Assembly: GCF_031458115.1 (NCBI RefSeq)
Contig: NZ_JAVDXV010000007.1
Span: 345,613 to 409,612, forward strand
Direction: 5' to 3'
Source: Pelomonas asaccharophilus_A
GTDB lineage: Bacteria > Pseudomonadota > Gammaproteobacteria > Burkholderiales > Burkholderiaceae_C
Length of the DNA: 64,000 bases
The translations under genes were made by a program, and so were the position numbers. Of the stretch, positions 55,760 through 64,000 are shown piece after piece. Position 1 is the first letter of the stretch, and every line of letters begins with the position of its first letter. The notes under the pieces were generated by a model. That model did no database searches. It saw only the letters and a program-made list of their open reading frames with translations, and was not told the origin of the DNA.

Positions 55760-56183
55760 GCGCCAACCTCCCAGCGGTACTCGATGTCGAATGCCTGCTC
55801 CTCGACGACCTTGAAGCCGTGGCGCAGGTAGAAATCGTTGGCACGGCTCTCGCGCAGCGCGGCGAGCGTGATGGGCAGGCCCCGCGCCTTGATCTGCTCC
55901 AGCACCCAGGCGCCGATGCCCTGCCCCTGCATGGCCGGCTTCAGATAGAGATGGTGCAGTCGCAACTCGCCCCCGCGCGGCTCGACCGTGAAGTAGCCCA
56001 CGCGCTCGCCGTCGACCACCAGATGCCGCATCCATTCGGGCCGGAACTGCGACTTCAGGCGGGCCCGAGCAACGTCGGGATTGAAGCGCCCGAGCCGCTC
56101 CAGGCTTTCGCGCAGCGCTTCGATGCGCACGCTCAGCATGGCCTCGAAATCCGCATCGGCGACGGGCGCCAGCGTGGGCAGCA

Positions 56184-56184
<1 letters not shown>
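55756..56184 (-). CDS. GNAT-family N-acetyltransferase
   Basis: A 142-residue acetyltransferase. LRLHHLYLKPAMQGQGIGAW near residue 75 has the acetyl-CoA-binding Q/RxxGxG/A loop, and ANDFYLRHGFKVVEEQAFDI ends the fold. The substrate is unknown. It sits between mutase and meaB with 1- and 4-base overlaps, a tight coupling that suggests a role around the mutase, but none is known to me. Confidence 0.85.
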
Positions 56185-58358
<2,174 letters not shown>

Positions 58359-58401
58359 CGAAACTCTCCTGTAACAGGAGCGGCATCATAGCCGGCTCGT
58401 T

Positions 58402-58417
58402 ATTCATAATTATGAAT
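58402..58417. promoter_or_regulatory. 16-bp perfect palindrome between mutase and GntR genes
   Basis: The sequence attcataattatgaat is fully self-complementary and very AT-rich in a GC-rich region. It sits midway in the 84-base divergent gap, 44 bases from the mutase start and 26 from the GntR start. It is a likely operator for the GntR regulator. Confidence 0.65.
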
Positions 58418-58442
58418 TCAGATTCGCCTACACTCGGCGCCC

Positions 58443-59111
58443 ATGCCTTCAGCCGGCCTTTCCGATTCCGCCGCCGCCCCGCTCGCCAGCCTCGCTCTGT
58501 ATGAACAGGTGGCGGACCGGCTGCGCCAGCGCATCCTCGCGCGCGAGCTGGAGCCGGGCTCGTGGATCGACGAGCTGAAGCTGTGCGGCGAACTGGGCAT
58601 CAGCCGCACGCCGCTGCGCGAGGCGCTGAAGGTGCTGGCCGCCGAAGGCCTGGTCACGATGAAGCTGCGCCGCGGCGCCTATGTGACCGAGATGAGCGAA
58701 CGCGATGTGCGCGAGGCCTACCAGCTGCTGTCGCTGCTGGAGAGCGACGCCGCCTCACGCGTGGCCGCGCTGGCCAGCGACGTGGAGCTGGCCGAGCTGG
58801 CGACCCTGCATGAAGCGCTGGAAACCGCGCTGCCCGACCGCGACGCCTTCTTTGCCGCCAACGAGCAGTTCCACCTGCGCATCCTGGAGATCGAGGGCAA
58901 CCGCTGGCGCCAGCAGATGGTCAACGACCTGCGCCGGCTGATGAAGCTGAACCGCCACCACTCGCTGTTCCGCGAGGGCCGACTGGCCGAATCACTGGGC
59001 GAGCACCGCGCGCTGATGCAGGCGCTGCTGGCCCGCGATGCCGACGCCACGGCGCGGCTGATGCGCACCCATTTCGAGAACGGCCTGGCCGCGACGGCAC
59101 AGGCGCGCTGA
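58443..59111 (+). CDS. GntR-family transcriptional regulator (FCD domain)
   Basis: A 222-residue regulator. The winged helix-turn-helix at residues 18-85 has VADRLRQRILARELEPGSWI, LCGELGISRTPLREALKVLA and RRGAYVTEMSERDVREAY. The FCD effector domain at 95-220 is all-helical, with NEQFHLRILE and a His near 175 (NRHHSLFR), fitting the metal-binding triad. It is divergent from the mutase operon and probably represses it, responding to a propionate-derived acyl or acid; this is inferred from position. Confidence 0.9.
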   Translation: MPSAGLSDSAAAPLASLALYEQVADRLRQRILARELEPGSWIDELKLCGELGISRTPLREALKVLAAEGLVTMKLRRGAYVTEMSERDVREAYQLLSLLESDAASRVAALASDVELAELATLHEALETALPDRDAFFAANEQFHLRILEIEGNRWRQQMVNDLRRLMKLNRHHSLFREGRLAESLGEHRALMQALLARDADATARLMRTHFENGLAATAQAR

Positions 59112-60485
59112 TCAGGCCCGCACCGCCCGCATTGCGTATTGCATGGGCGACGCGTCGCGCACCGCCTCCTCGGGGTCGCGACCCAGCGCCAGCGCCATCT
59201 GGCGCACGCCGGCCAGCGCCTGCTCGCGGATGGGCGGCTCTTCCACCATGCACGGAATGCCCGCCTCCACGCGCAGGCCGGCGCCGTCGAACATTTGCAG
59301 CATGGTCTGGCGCGTGAACCAGCGGATGTGGGTGCGGTCCATCAGGCCGGTGGCCTCGTACTGGAAGGCGCCCATGTTGAGCCGCGCCTGCACGCTCCAG
59401 TGCTGCGCATTGGGAATGCTGGTCACGACGTAGCCGCCGGGCGCCAGCACCTTGGTCACCTCGGCCAGCACGCGCCAGGGGTCGCGCAGATGCTCCAGCA
59501 CGTCGCCGAACACCCAGCAGTCGGCGCCCTGCAACGACGCGAAGAACTCCGGGCCGGCCTCGTCGATGTTCAGTTGCAGGACCTCGTCGCAGCGCTGGCG
59601 GGCCATGGCCGCCGCCTTGGCGTCCAGCTCGAGACCGACGAAATGCACGTCGGGCCGGCGCGCCTTCAGCGCCTGGGCCAGGCCGCCGGTGCTGCAACCC
59701 ACCTCCACGACGCGCTGCACCTGCGGCGGAATCAACTGCAGCACAAAGGGGTTGTAGCCGCGCGGCTCGGCGGCCGCCTGCGCATCGGCCGCAGCCTGGG
59801 CGTCGGCGGCCTGCTTGGCGCGCACTTCGGCCATCCATTCATCCAGGTGATAACCCTGGGTGTTCATGACGGTGCCGCGGCCCACGTGGTCGATGTAGAC
59901 CTTCTCGGTGCCGGGCGTCACGTCGTTCAGCGCCCAGTCCAGGTGCCGGAGCAGGTCGGACTTGCCGGCGTCATGCAGGGCCAGCATGGGCGCCACCATG
60001 GGGGCACCATGCTTGATGGGCATGGGCCACTGCTTCATGACCTCGATGTTGCACAGCATGCAGGGCGGGTGCAGGTAGGGCACGGCGCCATAGGCGTAGG
60101 GAATGTCGAAACCCTCGCGGTTCACATAGGCCACGCCGCCCACGCCGTAGTGCTGGGGCTGCAGTTCCGCCAGCAGCGCCTCGATGAAGCCGTCGCGCAG
60201 CACGACGATGTCGCTGTCCAGGAACAGCGCGACCGGCCCCAGCGGCAGCGTCTGTATGGCCCAGGCCATGCCGGGGCCGTGGTGGATGTTGTAGCCCTGC
60301 ACATGCAGCGTCACGCCGTCGAACGGCGCCACCGCCGCACGGATGCCGTCCACATGCTCGGCGCTGGAGCCGTCCACGATGTGCACCGGGTTGGCATAGA
60401 AGCGGCGCAGCGAGGCCAGCAGGTTGCGTATCAACTCCGGGGAGTTGTATGACACCACGACGATGGGAATTTGGCGGGGGTCCAT
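59112..60485 (-). CDS. glycosyltransferase-methyltransferase fusion
   Basis: A 457-residue two-domain enzyme. Residues 1-235 are a GT-A-like domain: IPIVVVSYNSPELIRNLLAS opens it and ALFLDSDIVVLRDGF near residue 90 is the DXD motif. A short Ala/Gln/Asp linker (residues 225-240, DAQAAADAQAAAE) leads to a class I methyltransferase: VQRVVEVGCSTGGLAQALKA near 262, VGLELDAKAA near 285, and FGDVLEHLRDPWRVLAEVTK near 320. One protein may add and methylate a sugar. It is followed by repeat element B and another glycosyltransferase on the same strand. Confidence 0.82.
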   Translation of the reverse strand: MDPRQIPIVVVSYNSPELIRNLLASLRRFYANPVHIVDGSSAEHVDGIRAAVAPFDGVTLHVQGYNIHHGPGMAWAIQTLPLGPVALFLDSDIVVLRDGFIEALLAELQPQHYGVGGVAYVNREGFDIPYAYGAVPYLHPPCMLCNIEVMKQWPMPIKHGAPMVAPMLALHDAGKSDLLRHLDWALNDVTPGTEKVYIDHVGRGTVMNTQGYHLDEWMAEVRAKQAADAQAAADAQAAAEPRGYNPFVLQLIPPQVQRVVEVGCSTGGLAQALKARRPDVHFVGLELDAKAAAMARQRCDEVLQLNIDEAGPEFFASLQGADCWVFGDVLEHLRDPWRVLAEVTKVLAPGGYVVTSIPNAQHWSVQARLNMGAFQYEATGLMDRTHIRWFTRQTMLQMFDGAGLRVEAGIPCMVEEPPIREQALAGVRQMALALGRDPEEAVRDASPMQYAMRAVRA

Positions 60486-60493
60486 GGGCAGTC

Positions 60494-60654
60494 AGAGGGT
60501 GAGAGGGGATCCGGCGTGCCCGAAAGGGCGCACCAAAACGGCCCAATCTAGGCGCAAAGCACAGCCGCAGCTCGAACTACGGCGAGCATTTGCAACGACG
60601 AGTGGGGCGTTTTGGGGGGCCAGAGCGGGCATGTCGGATTCCCTCTCACCCTCT
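60494..60654 (+). repeat. nested-palindrome intergenic element, copy B
   Basis: This element fills the gap between two minus-strand genes. The core (60543-60605) matches copy A at 7883-7944. Arms outside it are also complementary: ccaaaacg (60533-60540) with cgttttgg (60608-60615), ccggcgtgcccg (60511-60522) with cgggcatgtcgg, and agagggtgagaggg with ccctctcaccctct, where the last ends at the stop codon of the 60654-61610 gene. Arm sequences differ from copy A. Confidence 0.7.
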
Positions 60655-61610
60655 TAGAACTTGTGGCTGGTCAGGAAGCTGTTCCAGTGCTGCAGGAAGT
60701 CAGCCTCCGCCGTCGCGTCGCCCTGGCTGAGGCGGCGCATGATGTCGACGAAGGGCGCCATGTCCGGCTCCTGCGCGTAGCGGTTGTGCAGCGCACCATG
60801 CAGCCCGGCGTAGCACTGCCGCGCCTGCTCCTGGCCCAGCCGGCCGATGCGCGTGGCGCCCAGCGCCAGCGCGCCGTAGCCCAGGTGGGCTGCCTTCATG
60901 TGCTTGCCCAGCATCTGGGCGGAGTGCCCTTCCCCACCGGCGCGGAAGGCGCCCAGCCGGTCCTGGATATAGACGACCGGGCTGATGAGGCTGGCCGCCA
61001 GGAAGGCGCCCAGGTCCCACAAACCCTCGTAGGAAACGCCGCCAAACTCGGGCTTGAACAGCAGTTCGGCCATTTCCTTGCGCATCACGCAGTTGGAAAA
61101 CTCGCCCAGCCAGTTCTGGCATTCGGGCAGCGTCGTGGAAAACAGCACCGTCGCGTCCAGCAGCAGCGTGCGGTCATTGGAGAACCAGACCGCCTTCGGG
61201 ATGGGCATGCCTTCCACCGGCTGGCCGCGCTCGTTGCTGTTCCAGCGCGCGCTGATGCTGCAGGGGTGGTGGCCGGTGGCGTGCGCCATCATGTGGCGCA
61301 TATAGAAGTCGGGATACAGGACGTCGTCGTCCAGCATCAGGTGGCAGAACTCGGTGGAACCGTCCCACAGCCGGATCAGGTTCTTGAAGTTCTCATACGC
61401 GCCCGCGCGAGGACCCTGATGGATCTCGATCGGCAGCTTGCGCATGGCCAGTTCCATGTTTGGCGAACGCAGCAGCGCGCCGAACTCCCCGTTGGGGCTG
61501 TCGTCCGACACGATGACCCGCTGTGGCTGGCGCGTCTGGGTCACCAAACCGGTCAGCAGTTCGACGAGATATTTGGTCTTGTAGGCCGGAATCAGGGTTG
61601 TGACATGCAT
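60654..61610 (-). CDS. family 2-like glycosyltransferase
   Basis: A 318-residue GT-A enzyme. HVTTLIPAYKTKYLVELLTG opens the fold, VIVSDDSPNGEFGALL is the first acidic motif, and FCHLMLDDDVLYPDFYMRHM near residue 93 is the DXD site. It resembles the glycosyltransferase at 42743-43651 in build. It is soluble, with no signal or membrane helix. It may act with the fusion enzyme in the same surface-glycan pathway; no acceptor is known. Confidence 0.82.
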   Translation of the reverse strand: MHVTTLIPAYKTKYLVELLTGLVTQTRQPQRVIVSDDSPNGEFGALLRSPNMELAMRKLPIEIHQGPRAGAYENFKNLIRLWDGSTEFCHLMLDDDVLYPDFYMRHMMAHATGHHPCSISARWNSNERGQPVEGMPIPKAVWFSNDRTLLLDATVLFSTTLPECQNWLGEFSNCVMRKEMAELLFKPEFGGVSYEGLWDLGAFLAASLISPVVYIQDRLGAFRAGGEGHSAQMLGKHMKAAHLGYGALALGATRIGRLGQEQARQCYAGLHGALHNRYAQEPDMAPFVDIMRRLSQGDATAEADFLQHWNSFLTSHKF

Positions 61611-62027
61611 GAATTAATGCTCAGGGCGACCCTCCGCGACGCTATTGGAGTCCGGAAAGGCCAGATTCAGTGCAGAAAACAGGGCGCCGAACCTCAAGCT
61701 GTTCAGATCAACGCCGATAAGGGGGAGACCTAGCATTGCAACGATTAGTTAACGCTTGAGGGACTTACGTGCAGCCCACCGGCGACACCGACGCCATGTC
61801 CGACGGTACAACACCGCAACCTGCAATTTGCCGCACTCCGGCCAGTTGTGGGCTCAAGGTCATGGCCGCGTTGCCGAAGTCCGTCCTAGCTACCTTTTTT
61901 GCCAGACGTATCAGTCATAACCGCCGATCAACCCGCCGTCCTGCCCAGGGCGTCGGGTTTCAGTGCCATCTGCACCGTCAAGCTCCCGTCAGCACGCCAA
62001 GCCGCCCCAACCTGAGGTAACGAGAAC
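61611..62027. other. intergenic leader of the repeat-protein gene
   Basis: This 417-base divergent gap has no supported gene. It is AT-richer than its neighbours in parts, contains the FliA-like promoter at 61694-61720, and ends with a gaggtaacgag ribosome site just before the ATG at 62028. A long untranslated leader of about 300 bases would result if that promoter is used. Confidence 0.5.
61694..61720 (+). promoter_or_regulatory. putative FliA (sigma-28) promoter
   Basis: TCAA at 61694-61697 and GCCGATAA at 61713-61720 are spaced by 15 bases, matching the sigma-28 pattern TAAA-N15-GCCGATAA with one mismatch. The -10 part is exact. It points toward the repeat-protein gene. Confidence 0.45.
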
Positions 62028-64000
62028 ATGCCCTCCATCATCAGCAGCCTCACCAGTGAGCAGATCGCTGGCCTCACCTCCGCAACCTTGCGTGCCCTGA
62101 ACACGGAAGACTGGGCGGCGTTCTCCTCCGAACAGATCAAGGCGCTGACGACCAGCCAGGTCTCCACGCTGTCCAGCTTTGCGATCAAGGCGCTGAGCAC
62201 GGACCAATTCGCGTTTTTCGACACCGAAGACATCGCGAAGCTGACGACTTCGGCGCTGTTGGGGATGAGTTCCGAGCATGTGAAGGCGATGGACAGCGAG
62301 CAGGCGGCGGCGCTGACGACCACGCAGCTGGGCAGCTTCACGACGCAGCAGTTCACGGCGCTGGAGACCTCTGACCTGCAGGCGCTCAGCTCCGACGTCT
62401 TCAAGGTGCTGACCTCCCGCCAGATTGGCGCACTGGGCACCGATCAGCTGGCGGCCATCGAATCGGCCGACCTCGCCCAACTGAGCACGGCGGCACTGCG
62501 CGGCATCACCTCCGAGAACATTGATGCGTTCTCGTCCGAACAGATCCGCGCGCTGGGTACCAGCCAGTTCCAGTCGCTGACCACCCAGCAGCTCAAGGGC
62601 CTCTCGACCGAGCAGATGGCCGCGCTGGAAACCGAGGACCTTCGCGCGCTGACCACCGCGCAGATCCGCGTGTTGACCACCGAACAGCTGAACGGCCTGG
62701 GCACCGACCAATTCGCCGCGCTGACGACCGCCCAGGTCGCCAGCCTGACCACGCAGCAGTTCGCCGGCATTGAGACCGCCGACCTGCAGGCGCTGGGTAC
62801 CGACCAGTTCCGGGTGGTGAACTCCGCCCAGTTGGGCGCGCTGGGCACCGACCAGTTGGCCGCCATCGAGACCGCCGACGTCGCCGTGCTGAGCACCGCG
62901 GCGCTGCGCGGCATCACGTCCGAGAACATCGACGCGTTCACGACCGAGCAGATCCGTGCGCTGAGCACCAACCAGGTCCTGACGCTGACCACGCAGCAAC
63001 TGCGCGGCCTGTCCACCGAGCAGATGGCCGCCCTGGAGACCCAGGACCTGCGTGCACTCTCGACGGCACAAATCCGCGTGCTGACCACCGAGCAGCTCAA
63101 CGCGCTGACGACCGAGCAGGTCGCCACGCTGACCACGGCGCAAGTCGCCAGCCTGACCGCCGCGCAAGTCACCGGCATGGAAACGGCTGACCTGCAGGCG
63201 CTGGGCACCGACCAGTTCCGCGTGCTGTCCTCCGCCCAGGTGGGTGCGATGACCACCGAGCAGCTGGCCGCCATCGAAACCGCTGATTTGGCGGTGTTGT
63301 CCACGAACGCCATCCGCGGCATCACGTCCGAGAACATCGACGCGTTCACGACGGAACAGATCCAGGCGCTGGGCACCGGACAGGTCCAGTCGCTGACGAC
63401 GCAGCAGCTCAAGGGCCTGAGCACCGAGCAGATGGCCGCGCTGGAATCGCAGGACCTGCGTGCCCTGAGCACCGCCCAGATCCGCGTGCTGACCACCGAG
63501 CAGCTCAACGCTCTGACGACCGAGCAGGTCGGCACGCTGACCACCGCCCAGGTTGCCAGCCTGACGAACCAGCAGGTCGCCGGCATGGAAACGGCCGACC
63601 TGCAGGCGCTGGGCACCGACCAGTTCCGCGTGCTGTCCTCCGCCCAGGTGGGCGCGATGACCACCGAGCAGCTGGCTGCCATTGAGACCGCCGACATCGC
63701 CGTGATCTCCACGGCTGCGCTGCGCGGCATCACGTCCGAGAACATCGATGCATTCACCACGGAACAGATCCGTGCGCTGAGCACGGCACAGATCCAGTCG
63801 CTGACGACCCAGCAGCTCAAGGGCCTGTCCACCGAGCAGATGGCCGCGCTGGAGACGCAGGACCTGCGTGCGCTGTCCACGGCACAGATCCGTGTGCTGT
63901 CGACGGAGCAGCTCAATGCGCTGACGACCGAGCAGGTCGCCACGCTGACCACGGCACAAGTCGCCAGCCTGACGAACCAGCAAGTCGCCGGCATGGAAAC
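62028..64000 (+). CDS. very long octapeptide-repeat protein, partial at right edge
   Basis: An open frame of 657 codons without a stop runs off the right edge. It starts ATG after gaggtaacgagaac (MPSIISSLTSEQIAGL). From residue 8 the whole reading is 8-residue units of the pattern hydrophobic-(S/T)-T-x-Q-hydrophobic-x-(A/G/S), such as LSTEQMAA and LTTAQVAS. From 62361 units are grouped into an exact 408-bp (17-unit) super-repeat. Each unit has a (S/T)-T-E-Q helix N-cap look, so a helical solenoid is plausible. There is no signal peptide, as expected for type I secretion substrates. The role is unknown; an adhesin or surface fibre is a guess. The antisense frames here are shadows. Confidence 0.85.
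   Translation, partial: MPSIISSLTSEQIAGLTSATLRALNTEDWAAFSSEQIKALTTSQVSTLSSFAIKALSTDQFAFFDTEDIAKLTTSALLGMSSEHVKAMDSEQAAALTTTQLGSFTTQQFTALETSDLQALSSDVFKVLTSRQIGALGTDQLAAIESADLAQLSTAALRGITSENIDAFSSEQIRALGTSQFQSLTTQQLKGLSTEQMAALETEDLRALTTAQIRVLTTEQLNGLGTDQFAALTTAQVASLTTQQFAGIETADLQALGTDQFRVVNSAQLGALGTDQLAAIETADVAVLSTAALRGITSENIDAFTTEQIRALSTNQVLTLTTQQLRGLSTEQMAALETQDLRALSTAQIRVLTTEQLNALTTEQVATLTTAQVASLTAAQVTGMETADLQALGTDQFRVLSSAQVGAMTTEQLAAIETADLAVLSTNAIRGITSENIDAFTTEQIQALGTGQVQSLTTQQLKGLSTEQMAALESQDLRALSTAQIRVLTTEQLNALTTEQVGTLTTAQVASLTNQQVAGMETADLQALGTDQFRVLSSAQVGAMTTEQLAAIETADIAVISTAALRGITSENIDAFTTEQIRALSTAQIQSLTTQQLKGLSTEQMAALETQDLRALSTAQIRVLSTEQLNALTTEQVATLTTAQVASLTNQQVAGME
62361..64000 (+). 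repeat. 408-bp tandem super-repeats in the repeat-protein gene
   Basis: Matching unit starts fall at 62361, 62769, 63177, 63585 and 63993, each exactly 408 bases apart. Repeats 3 and 4 are nearly identical at the DNA level, and earlier ones are more diverged, suggesting recent expansion toward the right edge. A run of 13 more variable octapeptides (62049-62360) precedes them. Confidence 0.9.

Noticed and set aside
58359..58442. Cobalamin riboswitch upstream of the B12-dependent mutase
   Set aside because: The gap is only 84 bases and shows no B12-box-like sequence; a palindromic operator explains it better.
61989..63994. Two long minus-strand open frames (664 and 516 residues) across the repeat region
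   Set aside because: They are antisense to the regular octapeptide repeat. Their residues are shifted readings of the 24-base period, and the plus frame has a ribosome site, a start and a consistent protein pattern.
62049..64000. Short regular repeats resembling a CRISPR array
   Set aside because: The period is a multiple of three, there are no unique spacers, and the repeats encode an open protein frame.

Overview
The window looks like chromosomal DNA of a GC-rich betaproteobacterium in the Burkholderiales, most like the Rubrivivax/Roseateles/Leptothrix group. This is an inference from gene content, protein style and synteny; there is no rRNA gene in the window to fix the taxon. Most of it is core metabolism and translation, broken by a few accessory patches.

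Layout. 1-1900: an accessory left edge with an orphan two-helix membrane protein and an IS3-family transposase remnant. 1903-5866: an overlapping minus-strand set (DMT permease, 3-hydroxyisobutyryl-CoA hydrolase-like enzyme, O-acyltransferase with SGNH domain). 5977-14528: the translation block rimP-nusA-infB-rbfA-truB-typA. 14788-19396: fabI, a basic amino acid decarboxylase, NfeD and an SPFH protein. 19704-20872: a LuxR-type solo regulator and a divergent unknown gene. 20925-23096: tRNA-Ser(GGA) followed by a 2.05 kb insertion, bounded by 15-bp repeats of the tRNA 3' end, that carries one ATPase-TIR gene with a frameshift. 23233-24477: a small secreted protein and a duplicated tRNA-Asp/Glu/Ala cluster. 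24463-42558: a long minus-strand biosynthetic series: lysR-leuC-leuD-leuB-asd-fimV-truA-trpF-trpB-trpA-accD-folC-dedD-like-cvpA-purF-gltX. 42743-47713: a glycosyltransferase and two methyltransferases, a phospholipase C-like secreted enzyme and a Yip1-family membrane protein. 47727-59111: a propionyl-CoA/methylmalonyl-CoA operon with a divergent GntR regulator. 59112-61610: a glycosyltransferase-methyltransferase fusion and another glycosyltransferase. 62028-end: the start of a very long secreted-looking repeat protein.

How the genes work together. Carboxylation of propionyl-CoA (PccA/PccB), epimerisation (VOC protein), B12-dependent mutation (methylmalonyl-CoA mutase) and mutase protection (MeaB) are all present in one translationally coupled operon. 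The 3-hydroxyisobutyryl-CoA hydrolase at 3888-4994 would feed valine carbon into the same pool. The two glycosyltransferase/methyltransferase patches probably modify surface glycans.

The most unusual items are: (1) the integrase-less insertion at tRNA-Ser with paired TGTGGGCT repeats at both ends and a frameshifted TIR-ATPase cargo, resembling a non-autonomous defence-carrying element; (2) the repeat protein from 62028, built of perfect 8-residue units inside an exact 408-bp super-repeat, with a FliA-like promoter about 300 bp upstream; (3) two copies of a nested-palindrome element (7842-7985 and 60494-60654) whose cores match while their outer arms differ but remain self-complementary.
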